Below, one piece after another: positions 22,336 to 32,485 of a stretch of DNA of 32,485 nt. The position numbers and the translations under genes are program-made. The first letter of the stretch is position 1; every line of letters begins with the position of its first letter. This DNA comes from Acanthaster planci (taxonomy: Eukaryota > Echinodermata > Asteroidea > Valvatida > Acanthasteridae). Where the stretch lies: assembly GCF_001949145.1 (NCBI RefSeq), contig NW_019091550.1:318724-351208 (forward strand), written 5' to 3'. Under the pieces are notes generated by a model that was not told where the DNA came from, ran no database searches, and was given only the letters and a program-made list of their open reading frames with translations.

Positions 22336-24300
22336 TATACCTTCTTATTTTCTAGTTGTATTAATTCATTTATTTGGGGGCTAAAGTGTTAAGTTAAACT
22401 GTTCTTATAGTCCACGGAGAACACAATTTGTGCATGGGTTCTGAACTAACAATACTCTAGTTTTACATGTATGCAATAAAAACATCCTGAAAACTGCTAT
22501 GAATACAGTACATAAAGCGAGTTTGAGACAGAAGTCCAACATTCACACTCAACAGACCAGATCCCAAGATTAGAGCCCAGTGCTTTTTGAAAAAACAACA
22601 TGAACGGAACTCTTCTATAGAAACCATAGAGTTACATGTATATTCAATTACTAAAGCACTAATTTCTCATCCTCCACATAGAGAAAATTTTAGGCTGTCC
22701 TTGGTGCAGACCTTTTGAATCAATGTGTGTGCTTGAAGAACATTTGAAAATGGACAGCATGAATATCGAATCGGTATTGCCCATGCATGTGCATTGCTTA
22801 CGCAAACTGAAACACTCATTTACTGATTATGCGTTTAGGTTTTTCGCTTATCGGCTTTGTTGATGCATTGTTTTAGAATACAGATGCAGATATGCAAAGT
22901 CATACAAAAGTTGTACAAAATTTTGAGTTTGGCATGGTTTGTGCACAAACATAGATGCCCAAGCAGGCATCATTTTGAATATGAGTCACTGCTCTAGTTT
23001 TATATATAGCTCTACGATTGAAACCCAAATAGGCTTTATGGAGAAAACTTTAAAGTGATCAAATACGTCCTGCAGACGATTTGTCAATACACTTTTAGTT
23101 CCACTGAATCCAGCCAATACCCACAGCACAATACACATTACAAAAAGAAAAAAGCTGAGCACTTTCCATCCCAGTTTCATGGTTGAAACAAAATTTAAGA
23201 TTTTCTGACTTGCAAAAATTAATAACAGAAAACATAAAATGTAAAAATCACACCAATCCCATCCATGAAACAAAGGGTGGAAAAAGTAATTTGACACTTC
23301 TAAATGTAACAAATATTTCCAACAGGAATTTGATGTATGTCTGGCATTATTATAATTAGGAAACAAATACTGATGATAGTAACGTATGTATGTACCAATG
23401 ATGAGATTTACCTGACTTCACAACCTGTGCAATATTAATTGAGTAGTATCTACCTAGGATTTGTAAGACTTCAAAGTGTTAACAATGACTGATCACGATG
23501 ATTTCATTAATAATGTTGTTTCCAAACATCAGTTGACTGTAGTAGGTTGTCACGTCAGTGTGAAGGCCAAACCCTCAGTTACATAGAGTAAACATTTAAC
23601 CATATTTTCTTTGAAGAAAAATTAGTTTTCTCCATAAAATGCCACTCTTGATCAACACCATTGCCTTGACCAAGTCAGACTACTGTCCAAATTGTTAAGC
23701 GGCTGACATCATGCCTTTCCCATTCACTGATATTTATACTAAGTGATGTTCATATACTTCCATTTCTTTATCTGACCTTTGTAAACCTTAGTTATTGACA
23801 AAAATGAAACTGTACTGTATTATATTTTCAGACATATGTCATTATATTTTAAAGAAAAAAAATTTTTAAAAACTGTTTTTTAAAGTGGATAATGAGCCCT
23901 ACCATTAAGGTCCCTAAAGCAAAGATCCTCATATAAACATTAATTCATATCTACAACCGTTTCTTTTTCAATTTACTCACCTAGCGTATGCCTTGCATGC
24001 ACCTTTTCAGCACTAAGCTGATGATTTAATTGTTCAGTGTGTTAATGAACAATGGCTGATCAAATAATCAAAATCACAAAAAATTGATTTCTTGATCAAT
24101 CTAGGAAGAGGATTTACACTAAAAGCCACACTACTGTATCAACTCATCATTTCTAGTTAGAAACAGAATGCTCCAGAGAGTTTAAAAAATACATGGAACA
24201 TTTAATAGTGTAACAGTTTGGTTGAATCAAGACAGAAATGGTATGTCCTTTCTTGTCTGATGAGCTGGTCAGTTGATATGCAAGTTGCATAATCTGATGA
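22336..24300. other. Probable UNC119 3' UTR and downstream sequence, nothing else recognised
   Basis: This lies just beyond the UNC119 stop (minus strand). The first AATAAA on the minus strand that I see is at about 22373–22368, with ATTAAA variants closer to the stop near 24205. The open frame at 22986–23366 (minus) is hydrophobic but has no recognisable similarity or starting context. Confidence 0.4.
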
Positions 24301-24422
24301 TCACATAGCTCCTATGCCTCCATTGTATGCATAATCAGCCTTGTTGTGCATAATAAGCTTGTTGTCAACAAAGTAGAAGCTGTCTGATTTGGTGTCAAAA
24401 GGTCGATCCACCATTTCCTGAA
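24301..24422 (-). CDS. UNC119: UNC119 terminal coding exon with stop
   Basis: On the minus strand the acceptor is TATTGAACAG, leaving TT to complete the Ile codon begun upstream. 39 codons follow from [18 protein letters not shown] to GGIGAM, then TGA at 24303–24301. An alternative acceptor five bases on (TTCAG) would break the frame with the upstream exon, so the first is chosen. [19 protein letters not shown] is a near match to the human C-terminus. Confidence 0.96.
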
Positions 24423-27400
24423 CTGTTCAATACAGAGAATGAAGAATATTTGACATAAGTAAACACTACACATGAAAAAATTATGGCTGAAAATGAACTA
24501 CCAATAATGAGCAATTCACAACTTGGGCAGTGCTGCACTAGAAGATACTAATGCATTAGGAAGCCCGAGAGCCTCATCACGACATCAATAAAAATCCTCA
24601 TAAAGTCAAAGTGAGCATGTCAAACATAAGCATGGAATTGCCAATTCCTTGTTGAAACAAAAATTACAATGGATGCTCATCAAGCTGGTTTCGTGAAGTG
24701 AATGTAGGTACATGTAACCTCAAGCATGCATAAATGACCGAAATTGCATGCTTAGGTAAGTACAGTCAACTGCTGTTTGCTGTATCCTTTGGAACATTCC
24801 CGATAATTGAGTAAGTGTTGCCCTATGGCGGATGAAACTGTGAATGGTTTGGGTGTTTGCCGTGGGGTCTTCACTTGTGCCGGGCGGTTGCTTACGTGAT
24901 GCTGACAAGTTACTACGGATAGAAAGGGGAATATGCTCGGCACTGTACGATGCAAGCAAATGTTGAACTCTTATCACCAAGATTTGTGCCTGTTGGTCGC
25001 CCACCTTGTCAGTCATATTTCACTAATGATCGCTGCCCAGTTTTCTTCTATGTGCATGTGTCTATATATGATCACACGGTTTTCCTCCGTCTTTATACTA
25101 TGTACAATGCACACGGCATGCGCCCAAGTTAACTGCAGCATAGCTTACATGTAGGTACATGCACACACGTACAGATACCAGGTACCCGAGTTGACTGATT
25201 TGTGGTCACATGCTGTACAGAGTGTGTATGGGGAGCAGACGTTTCACATATTCATAATGCATTAGCTGTCTATGTTCAGTCCCAGGTATGAAATGATCAA
25301 ACCTAAGAGGGCAAACGTGCCTTGTCTTTTCTTTCACCTTTTTTTTATATAATTGGTTGCCATCTTTTTATTGATTTCACAAAATCCAAAGCCTATCTGT
25401 CCTGCGAATAATAGACAGAATAATGTTTCTGTGTGTTTTTGTCAGATTTTGTAAATATTGTAGGTCGTGGTCTTGGTCTCGACCTGCAAAAGTCCCGGTC
25501 TCGAAGTCCTGGTCTTGAGGGAGTAGGTCTCGGTTAGGCTTGGGCGGTATTGCCTTTTTCGATACCGCGTCCATGAAAAAAATACCGCGGTATTTACTAA
25601 TACCGCGGTATTTACTAATACCGCGGTATTCGTTGCAGAAGGCAATGACTCCATCAAAAAGCAGCGGCGATGCTGGCATTCAAAGGCAAACCACAAACAA
25701 CATCAGGGGCCAGCATAAAGGTTTTAACGTCACAAAACCCACTAAACTTAATAACTATTATCATTTATCTGTCCATTTGATGTCAAATAATATTTAATTA
25801 TGTGAAAGAATTTTTAAAAAAAAGGATGGCCTTTTAAATACCGATTTGTTGCTTCGCGATATATATGTGTGTGGTCACTCGTACATGTTTTATTCCTCCA
25901 TGCTCGTACGGTGTCAAAATCTGCACATGTGCTGCAGTCAAGTTGGTACTTGCTGAGACAGTGCATTATTGTAATGAGTACGTGCAGGTCAACAGTGGCT
26001 GCTCCTCTTAGCTGTGCCCTAACACTGCATGTGTGCAATGGTAAGGTGGCTTTCAGAAAACTCTGCAACGCGGTAGTCGACTCTTATTATGAAATCGGTT
26101 GTAACGAAATTCCGATTACAACAAGCATAAATCTGTGGTCCCGGTGAAAACGTGCACATTTCTATGGGGAGAAAATATGTTACAGAGAAATAGCATTGTA
26201 TGGAATTCCTGGTACAATGAAAGGTTTTCGTGACTCTGTTGCCTGAAAACCATTCTTGACGACCCATTCATAAAGCATTTGCGAATCGCGGTGTTGAAAA
26301 CACGTGCGCGGTGAACCACACTGGTTCCCGCCGGGCCGAACCGTTGCAAATGAAGGCATGATGGAAATGCGGCAAGCAGTCAATGTACAGGTTCTGCCAA
26401 AAAAGGGTCATACGTTCCACTACATCAAATGCGGCTCTATAGTTGCAAGTCGGAAAACACTGCCGTCACAAATTTTTCTGCAGGTTCATTCACAAAAATT
26501 GATCTCGTGTCTATGTTTGTGTTTTCTGTGTTCATGAATTTAATTTGAAGTTGTGCTGCTTGTACTCAAGCGAGTGTGCTTCCACAAAATTTCCAGCCGT
26601 GCAACACAAGGCTTATTGCACGCATGCTTACAACGCGATATACAGACATCGGTTGCCAGATTCCTGTCGTCATGACACGCGTAGTGCACAATTAAAAAAT
26701 CCATGATATTTTACATTCATTACACGAACGCCAAAGCAAAAATTCCCATCCCATTTCCGATAAAATATGCCCCAAATAAGTTCGCATGACTATTCTCGTA
26801 TCTCAAGAGTCCAACTAATCAGCCAACACTGAATTATTCATATTGCTGCAAAGAGATCTAGCGTGCCTGCCAATGAGACTGTGCGCTTTCATGACATACA
26901 TTTGGCAAGACACAGCTATCCAATCGCAGTACTCGTTCTTGACATTATGCTTCTTCAGCGACTGTTACGCGGACAGGCGGCCGCGCCGCAGTGGGCCAGT
27001 GATCTCGGACTACCAATCAATCGTGTCATGCAGCTTGTGTCAAAAATCAAAAGAGAGGCGAAAAATTAAACAAAAAAGTCTCTCTGTGACACAATTTGAG
27101 TTGGAAAGACTACTTACATGGATGGGGGCTTTAGTTGATGAGCCTTCAATTTTTGCTGGTACATCCAGGCCTACATATGCATTCAGGTTAGTTACTGTTG
27201 GCTTTGTCGCCATCCATGGCGATTGAAAGTCTTTTAAAAATCCCTGGATCGATGCTTTCACATGTAGTTGCTTTTTTAACTTTCACATGCACATTAAACA
27301 TGTTGTCCTATGACAATGAAGTTTGTTATTCTAAACACATCACAAGGTATTTTATTAATCATAACTGAGAGATCTTTTTGATCAACCACGTTGTCCTAAA

Positions 27401-30226
27401 TTTATATTCTGAAAAAACTGAAATACAAGCAGTGACAAGTGAGGAATCGGGTTTTTGCTTCTCTTTTCGTGTGGTTGGAACGAATGTGAGAACAATAAAA
27501 AAGATCATTGATTGCCGTGGATGTCGAACAGATGCAGGTTTATGGAATCATTTTATAGTTTATAACACACATTCTTGGCTTCGGTTAGATAGATTTTCAC
27601 ACAATACTTGTACATGTTGTATATAAAGGACAAAAAAGACCCTAAGAGAGCACAAGGCTTGCACAAGCAGCATTCGCATTTTCTGATCCGCCAATAAAAA
27701 ACTTCGGAAAATAAAGTCCAGTGCGGACACGGAAGACCAGCTGATTTTTAATTCCCAACCTGTAGGCCTGTGATATGTGTACCTGTATACATGTGCCAGT
27801 GAGTAATACAAGAAGCACTGCCTACAAGCTATTCCAAAATTGCAAACTTGACGGCGGCGACAGGGAAACAAAACCTTTTGACAGGCAGGTTGATGGCTGC
27901 ATGCTGAAGTATCACGTTACGTCTTATCTCTTCACCAAAAGAGACAATACAAACATGATGCTGGATGACTGAAACCACAAAGTATGCAGTCACTGGTTGT
28001 GGATATAATTGTCTGCTTTCATCTTATGAGGGTTGTGGGAACATTCTGAACAAATTAGCCAGAATATTGCAGTATTGAACTTCAATACCGAATTAGTCGG
28101 TATTCATGGATTGTTAGTCGGTATTGTTCGGTATTAAAAACAAAACCACAGTATTCGGTAATACCGAAATACCGCCCAAGCCAAGTCTCGGTCTTGGTCT
28201 CGTATGCCTAGGTCTCAGTTTCGGTCTTGGTCTCGGACATCAAGGTCTCGGACATCACGGTCTCGGATACAACACTGGATACCATTAACTTGTATTCAGA
28301 TCAAGTTGTGGCCCTTACAGTGTGACCACAGATATTGATTTTTCATAGCAATAAACGTGTTCACGGAAGGATATGCCGGAATGAAGTTTAAGAGATGAGT
28401 GTGATTTCAACAGCACAATTGTCCGGGGAAAAGATTTTTAAAAAATTCCAACTCATCAATTCGTATACAAGTAGTTTTAAAGGGATCTGGAGAGTGATTT
28501 TTTAAAAAGTGAATCATGAGCTCAATTTCCAGTGTTGCAATACCAGATGACATGTTTCTTCATGACAGCATATGCCTTTTGAACATAATCTGGTACACTG
28601 ATTCTTTAACCCTTAACACTGAACATAACACTTTGAATTCCCCATACTAAAGACACTGTTGCTATTATAAACTTGTGATTCTGGGTAAACTTTTGCTTAG
28701 TTACATAGGTACATAAGAGATGCCTCGAACCAATACCCTGTTTTCAATGGATAAGAGGGGCACAAAGGAACCACTCCATTCCAGAGATGAAGGTCGCTAT
28801 GCAAAAGCCCCAAATCACAAGGTACACTGTAGCAACAGGGCCTTTAGTCTGGGGAAGGCAAATTGTTATGTTTATGTGCTGTCAGATAACTCAGTGTACC
28901 AGGTTTTAATCAAATTTAACTTGCAAAAGGCTCAACAGCAATGCATCACAGCAATTGCTCCGCCGAGTTTACCCAGGGATCTTTACTGCTACCATTCCCT
29001 AGGTCTGTAATCAATTCGTTCTGAGTCAACACGGAAATATTGTACACAAAAACTTACGTTTTCCGTATTTTCTAAAAATAGCTAATAACCAGGCCTTTAT
29101 GACCAAACTGACAAAAACAGAGTATAACCAAAGTCGCATCCAAGTTAAAAATAATCAAATGTTTCCATAGGGCCTGAGTTGACCTAGGACCGAATAGACT
29201 CGGACCGAATTGGTTACGGACCAAGTTGACCATAAACCTAAGGAGCATTTGGTTTTGCATGTTCCAACCATTTTGAAGTAGCATGCGAAACCACATGTTC
29301 GAGCTCTGACAGGAACTAGCAAAACCGAAGTCTAAGCCAAATCCACTCATTTCGAAAACATTGCTAGACATAGACCCATGAACGTAGATGGTTTTTCACA
29401 GTCAATGCTATTCTCCTGATTCATTTCAAAAGCTTTCCAAAAGCAGGCACTGCCCGCAAAAGAGTGTCTGTTTCAGTCCCCGAGTGGCAGATATCCTATG
29501 CAACTGAAAATTTTTGGATATAGTTACTTACGTAAGTACTGACCCTGCTCGTCAAACTTTGGGCTGAAACAGAAACTTTTGAATGAATCATTTGCATGGC
29601 ATTATGGCATAGCGGTGTATACTATGACGTTGTGTTGCCAAATGACCTTAATGTTCTTCATTTCAAACAAAATCTTTGGTGTGTCCGAGATTTGAGCCCA
29701 GGAGGGCTATATTGGGAACTCGGACTCGCTTGGACACGACAATACGGACTCGAACTTGAGCCAGACTTGGACATAATTGGACTCGAACTTGGCTCGGACT
29801 CGTACCCTCGTGGACTTGGCTAGGCTCGAACTAAGATTACATGGACTCGACACCATCACTTTGTTTAGCTGTTTGCGTCTGATATGGTAGCAACAAGCTA
29901 GTATACTCCCCAGGGAGCTGGGATGGTTTCTGGAATGTTCGGTTGTTGTGAGCCCTACATGCAGGGATAATAATAAAAGCACACATTAAGGTTTCTGTCA
30001 CTTATTCTATGCGCTATGTAAGACCAAGCATAATTATTATTATTATTACTTACTTTCTTCTGGAGTGAGCTTGGGAAATTCATATATATGCTCGCATGTA
30101 TTCTTGCTGTTAGGAATGCAGAAACCAAAGTTAAAGTCGAACGTCTTCAGGCATCTGTCTTTGAAGTAGTGCCTTTCTATCATGCGGAAGTTTTTCACTG
30201 GCTTATCACCCACAACAAATTCAACT
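24301..30226 (-). CDS. UNC119: UNC119, C-terminal part, last two coding exons
   Basis: UNC119 proteins are beta-sandwich chaperones of the PDE6-delta/RhoGDI fold. They bind myristoylated N-termini (transducin alpha, NPHP3 and other ciliary cargo) and release them on ARL3-GTP; that is family knowledge. Exons 30226→30054 and 24422→24301 join in frame through a split Ile codon to 97 residues. They read [55 protein letters not shown] and [20 protein letters not shown], nearly collinear with human UNC119. By my alignment the tyrosines equivalent to human Tyr220 and Tyr234 in the lipid pocket are present. The C-terminus is slightly longer than human (ends YNGGIGAM instead of YSGTP). The family is about 240 residues, so the N-terminal half lies right of the window. 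UNC119 versus its paralogue UNC119B cannot be decided, and invertebrates usually have a single gene. Confidence 0.96.
25463..25534. repeat. GGTCTCGG-type minisatellite, left part
   Basis: Degenerate repeats of GGTCTCGG, GGTCTTGG and GGTCGTGG run up to the hAT-like element. The array resumes at 28185 on the other side of the element. Confidence 0.75.
25535..28184. mobile_element. hAT-like DNA transposon, 2.65 kb, probably non-autonomous
   Basis: The left end TAGGCTTGGGCGGTAT matches the inverted right end TTGGCTTGGGCGGTAT at 15 of 16 bases. An 8-base GTCTCGGT lies directly outside each end (25527–25534 and 28185–28192), as expected of hAT target duplications, though the flanks are a GGTCTCGG array, which weakens this. 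The subterminal regions are packed with ATACCGCGGTAT on the left and TCGGTATT/AATACCGA motifs on the right, also typical of hAT ends. No hAT transposase or dimerisation domain is recognisable in any frame. The interior has a higher GC content around 26.0–27.1 kb. Confidence 0.7.
25581..25630. repeat. 18-bp tandem repeat with ATACCGCGGTAT palindrome
   Basis: Two exact copies of AATACCGCGGTATTTACT followed by a partial third. Each unit contains a 12-base palindrome with a SacII core (CCGCGG). They sit just inside the left end of the hAT-like element, where transposase-binding repeats are usual. Confidence 0.9.
28185..28266. repeat. GGTCTCGG-type minisatellite, right part
   Basis: Repeats of GTCTCGG, GGTCTTGG and GGTCTCGGACATCA (twice). 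It is the continuation of the array left of the hAT-like element. Confidence 0.75.
29716..29853. repeat. Degenerate GGACTCG(AACTTGG) tandem repeat
   Basis: At least eight variants of GGACTCG, GGCTCG and GGACTTGG occur in 140 bases. A short stretch with GGACCGAA repeats lies near 29190–29225. Confidence 0.7.
30030..30048. repeat. (TAT)n microsatellite next to the UNC119 donor
   Basis: About five TAT units lie immediately inside the intron, next to the GTAAGT donor of the UNC119 exon (minus strand). Confidence 0.8.
30054..30226 (-). CDS. UNC119: UNC119 penultimate coding exon
   Basis: On the minus strand the acceptor is TTTTTGTTCTTTCAG (AG at 30228–30227) and the donor is a perfect GTAAGT at 30053–30048. 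One base completes a split codon, 57 codons follow, and one base of the Ile codon ends the exon. A second AG two bases further (30226–30225) could serve as a tandem acceptor, but it would change the entering phase. The residues cover the conserved middle strands of the UNC119 domain, including RMIERHYF and [16 protein letters not shown]. Confidence 0.96.
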
Positions 30227-30392
30227 CTGAAAGAACAAAAAGTTTGGTGCTATTAATAACATCTTTGCATCATCACACCACAACCATTTATAATCCTGTT
30301 CTTTAAACCCTGTTCCAACACAACTAGTTTAAATGCCTGGATGATTTACGACCCTCACTAACTAAAAGTTGCCATTTTGTCTCTCTGGTCTA

Positions 30393-31860
30393 GGGGACTT
30401 TCCACAAGGATTGAAAGAAGCAGTAGTCTTTCCATTAAGGATGATAACTTAGACCCAGGGAATCCTCAGAATTATCATCCAATTGGTGACCCCAAGTACT
30501 ACCGGTACATGTATAAGTATATATGTAGATCAAAGTTATATGAAAGAGCTGTTTTTGATCAGGTTAATAGACTTATGACAAGTTAATTCCCTCTATCTCC
30601 TCCCTTATAATCAGCATACAGGAAGAATCACTGTACTGAAACAGCTTTGTTGCGAGTTACATATGATATCTTGTTGAAGATGAATTCTGCACATGAAAAT
30701 CTACTGGTTCTTTAGATCATAGTGCCGCTTTTGATGCGGTCGATCATAGCATTTTGCTGTCCAGACTCAAAATTTAGAATCACAGGCAATGCATTGGCCT
30801 TGTTCTGTTCATACATGTATTTAACTGGAAGAAGTCAGCGTGTATCAGTGTATAGAATTCTATTTGATTCTTATGAGTAACAGTGTGGGGATCCTCAGGG
30901 ATCCTGTCTTGGACCGTTATTGTTCAATATAATATATTCTTCGAAATTATTTGATATTGTAAAGCATCAAATGTTTCATTCCAAATGTTCATTGCTATGC
31001 TGATGATACTCAGTCATATCTTTTAGCCATGTAATCCAGTTCATCAAGAACAAGCATTTATAGCTAAGGAAAATTGTATTCAAGATCTATGAAAGTGGAT
31101 GTTGCATGATCGACTTATGTTTAAAGATGTTAAAGCAGAGTTTATCATGGTTGACACCAGGCAACAACTCTCTAAATTGTCAATTTTTAATATGAAAGTT
31201 CATAATTTCAATGGGTAAATCAAGTCATGATCGACATTTGGGTATCCGGATTGATCCTAATCCTGATATGAATAAACACATCACAAAAACCTGTTCATCG
31301 GCATTTTACCACATTCATAATAAACAGAGGATTTCAGAAATATTTACCAAGGAATACATGTATATTAGAGGTTCTCATTAATGCTTTTGTGACAAGTCAA
31401 CTCGACTATTGTAATAGCTTGTTTAATGGTCTTTCAAATGTTCAACTTTCTAAATTACAGCGAGTCCAGAATGTAGCTGCACGATTAGTGTCTGGTGCTT
31501 CCAGAAATGATCATACGACCCCAATCCTTTTTGATTTACACTGACTACTGGTAGTTTTTCGCATTCACTTTAAAATTCTCTTTCTAGCATTCAAAGTTGT
31601 CTGGGGAGTAGCCCCGAGTATTTGTCCGAATAACTTAGAATTAAGAAACACATGTTATTCACTTTTGTTCGGAGAGTAGAATCATTCTAGACTATCCACA
31701 GGGAAGATTGATGAAGACTTTGGGTTCCAGGTCATTATCTGCTTCTGCACCACATCTTTAGAACCAGCTACCCTCTGAAATTCAGATCATTCAATCCCTG
31801 GCTGTTTTAAAGAACTTTAAAACTTTTTGGTTTATGGTTGCATTTTAAATAGATTTTTGC
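30393..31860 (+). mobile_element. CR1-like LINE, degraded reverse transcriptase and 3' end
   Basis: The plus strand, with several frameshifts and stops, reads LKEAVVFPL, DPGNPQNYHPI, then SAAFDAVDHSILLSRL (near 30721–30770), GDPQGSCLGPLLFN (30888–30930), YADDTQSYL (YADD at 30996–31007), KWMLHDRLMFKDVKAEFIMV, DPNPDMNKHITKTCSSAFYH, FVTSQLDYCNSLFNGLSNVQ and LQRVQNVAARLVSGASR, then FRIHFKILFLAFKVVWGVAP. This is the motif order of CR1-group non-LTR reverse transcriptases from thumb-upstream blocks to the C-terminus. It is 5'-truncated and dead. It sits antisense to UNC119 in the intron upstream of the visible exon. Confidence 0.9.
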
Positions 31861-32199
31861 CAACGTGTGTTTTTATTTTGGTTGTACATTAAGTGGTGCT
31901 TTTAATGTTAGTAATTTGGAATTTTAATGTACATGTAGTCTTATTTCTATGTATACATTGTATATACATGTACAAGTATTTAATGTTATAGCTTGTCAGT
32001 TGTAGTTTGCACTTTTCTGGTGCACAATCTAAATTTACTGTACCGGTACAGTATCCCCTGGATATTTCAAAGGAACCAGAACTTATGTTTGTAGACAGAA
32101 AAACAAATTGTTTACAATATTCATGTTCATTAAAAGGTAAACAAAAAATCTAAAAGACAAAAACAAACAAGAATAACTTATTTATACAATGCCTCGCTG

Positions 32200-32485
32200 A
32201 GCCCATGATCTATGGATGAATGCCTGACCCCATGATTCATTACGTCAGTCTTTCTTGAGTTACAGAGGGTCCAAAATGAAAAGCTTGGGGACAACAAGAC
32301 TAAACCATGAACATGTACCAAGTAATATGCTGATGCGAGCACTCCCATTTGTCCTTGAATTCGGTGAGAAAAAACACTAATATTAGTTTAACCATAATGA
32401 CCATGACCTTTCACCTATGGGCCCAAATGCTTCCGAAGGTCATTAAGACCAACCCACACATATGTATCAAGTTTAAAGTTGACAT
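32200..32485. repeat. Possible dispersed tandem repeat unit (…TGACCATGACCTTT…)
   Basis: Two stretches resemble each other: GGTCCAAAATGAAAAGCTT with ATGTACCAAGTAATATGCTG (32268–32332), and GGGCCCAAATGCTTCCGAAG with ATGTATCAAGTTTAAAGTTG (32420–32482), separated by TGACCATGACCTTT. This looks like a repeat unit of about 150 bp cut by the window edge. The family is not identified. Confidence 0.4.

Larger units (their letters stand above)
24423..30053 (-). other. UNC119: UNC119 last intron (5.6 kb)
   Basis: The intron begins with GTAAGT and ends with CAG on the minus strand. It holds a GGTCTCGG minisatellite, an hAT-like element inserted in it, and degenerate GGACTCG repeats near 29.7 kb. Stretches 24423–25460 and 28280–29700 contain no gene or repeat that I recognise. 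The segment 24720–25060 is less AT-rich and has open frames on both strands, but none resembles a known protein. Confidence 0.85.

Noticed and set aside
22986-23366. 126-codon minus-strand open frame with hydrophobic stretches
   Set aside because: It starts in AT-rich DNA downstream of the UNC119 stop, has no similarity, and hydrophobic frames arise easily from T-rich sequence.
24720-25154. Several overlapping open frames on both strands in a less AT-rich stretch
   Set aside because: They lie in the UNC119 intron, match no family I know, and overlapping frames on both strands are expected where stop codons are rarer.
26019-26537. Overlapping plus and minus open frames with proline- and cysteine-rich stretches
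   Set aside because: A fleeting resemblance to EPHWFP of a ciliary protein was only six residues and had no further support; treated as chance.
26843-27226. Longest plus-strand open frame (127 codons) in the hAT-like element
   Set aside because: No hAT transposase motif, no BED zinc finger, low-complexity mix, and a competing frame with equal length. Not enough to call a transposase.
30224-30226. Alternative UNC119 acceptor two bases downstream
   Set aside because: AG at 30226–30225 is possible, but CAG at 30229–30227 after the pyrimidine tract is the better site. The upstream exon is out of view, so phase cannot decide it.
1-32485. CRISPR arrays, bacterial operons, tRNA or rRNA genes
   Set aside because: The window is animal nuclear DNA. 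No spaced direct-repeat array was seen, and no complete tRNA cloverleaf; the one tRNA-like patch (5778–5804) lacks the remainder.

Overview
This is a window of draft nuclear DNA from an animal. It is AT-rich, has spliced genes with GT–AG introns of 0.4–7 kb, contains many decayed transposons, and has one 394-base run of N (14125–14518). The two genes are conserved metazoan genes. The repeats (CR1-like LINEs, a Penelope-like element, many short inverted-repeat elements, abundant TACATGTA) suggest a marine invertebrate. An echinoderm or other invertebrate deuterostome is my best guess, but it is an impression and not a proof.

Layout. From about 437 to 13694 the plus strand carries the last eight coding exons of GLE1, the mRNA-export factor of the cytoplasmic face of the nuclear pore (321 visible residues, ending in a normal stop). 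Its introns hold a Penelope-like reverse-transcriptase relic (about 2480–2950, minus), a TTAA-flanked inverted-repeat element (5550–6124), a short TA-flanked MITE (6594–6929), a LINE tail relic (about 8990–9520, minus) and a Harbinger-like MITE with TAA duplications (10492–11356). A plausible GLE1 3' UTR and poly(A) signal follow the stop codon.

From about 13.7 to 24.3 kb is the tail-to-tail region between the two genes. It contains two more copies of the TTAA element (one hidden under the N gap), another inverted-repeat element and degenerate GACTCGAG-type repeats. No protein gene is supported there.

From 24301 to 30226 the minus strand carries the last two coding exons of UNC119, a chaperone for myristoylated ciliary and signalling proteins. 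They are separated by a 5.6-kb intron containing a 2.65-kb hAT-like element inserted in a GGTCTCGG minisatellite. The upstream UNC119 exons lie beyond the right edge. The LINE of the CR1 type at about 30393–31860 (plus) sits in the upstream UNC119 intron and is broken by stops and frameshifts.

GLE1 and UNC119 have no known joint function; they are simply convergent neighbours. I found no new multigene system. The most interesting material is the repeat biology: a three-copy TTAA element family, several candidate MITEs with intact ends, a striking excess of the palindrome TACATGTA (one copy doing duty as a splice acceptor), and two perfect hairpins.
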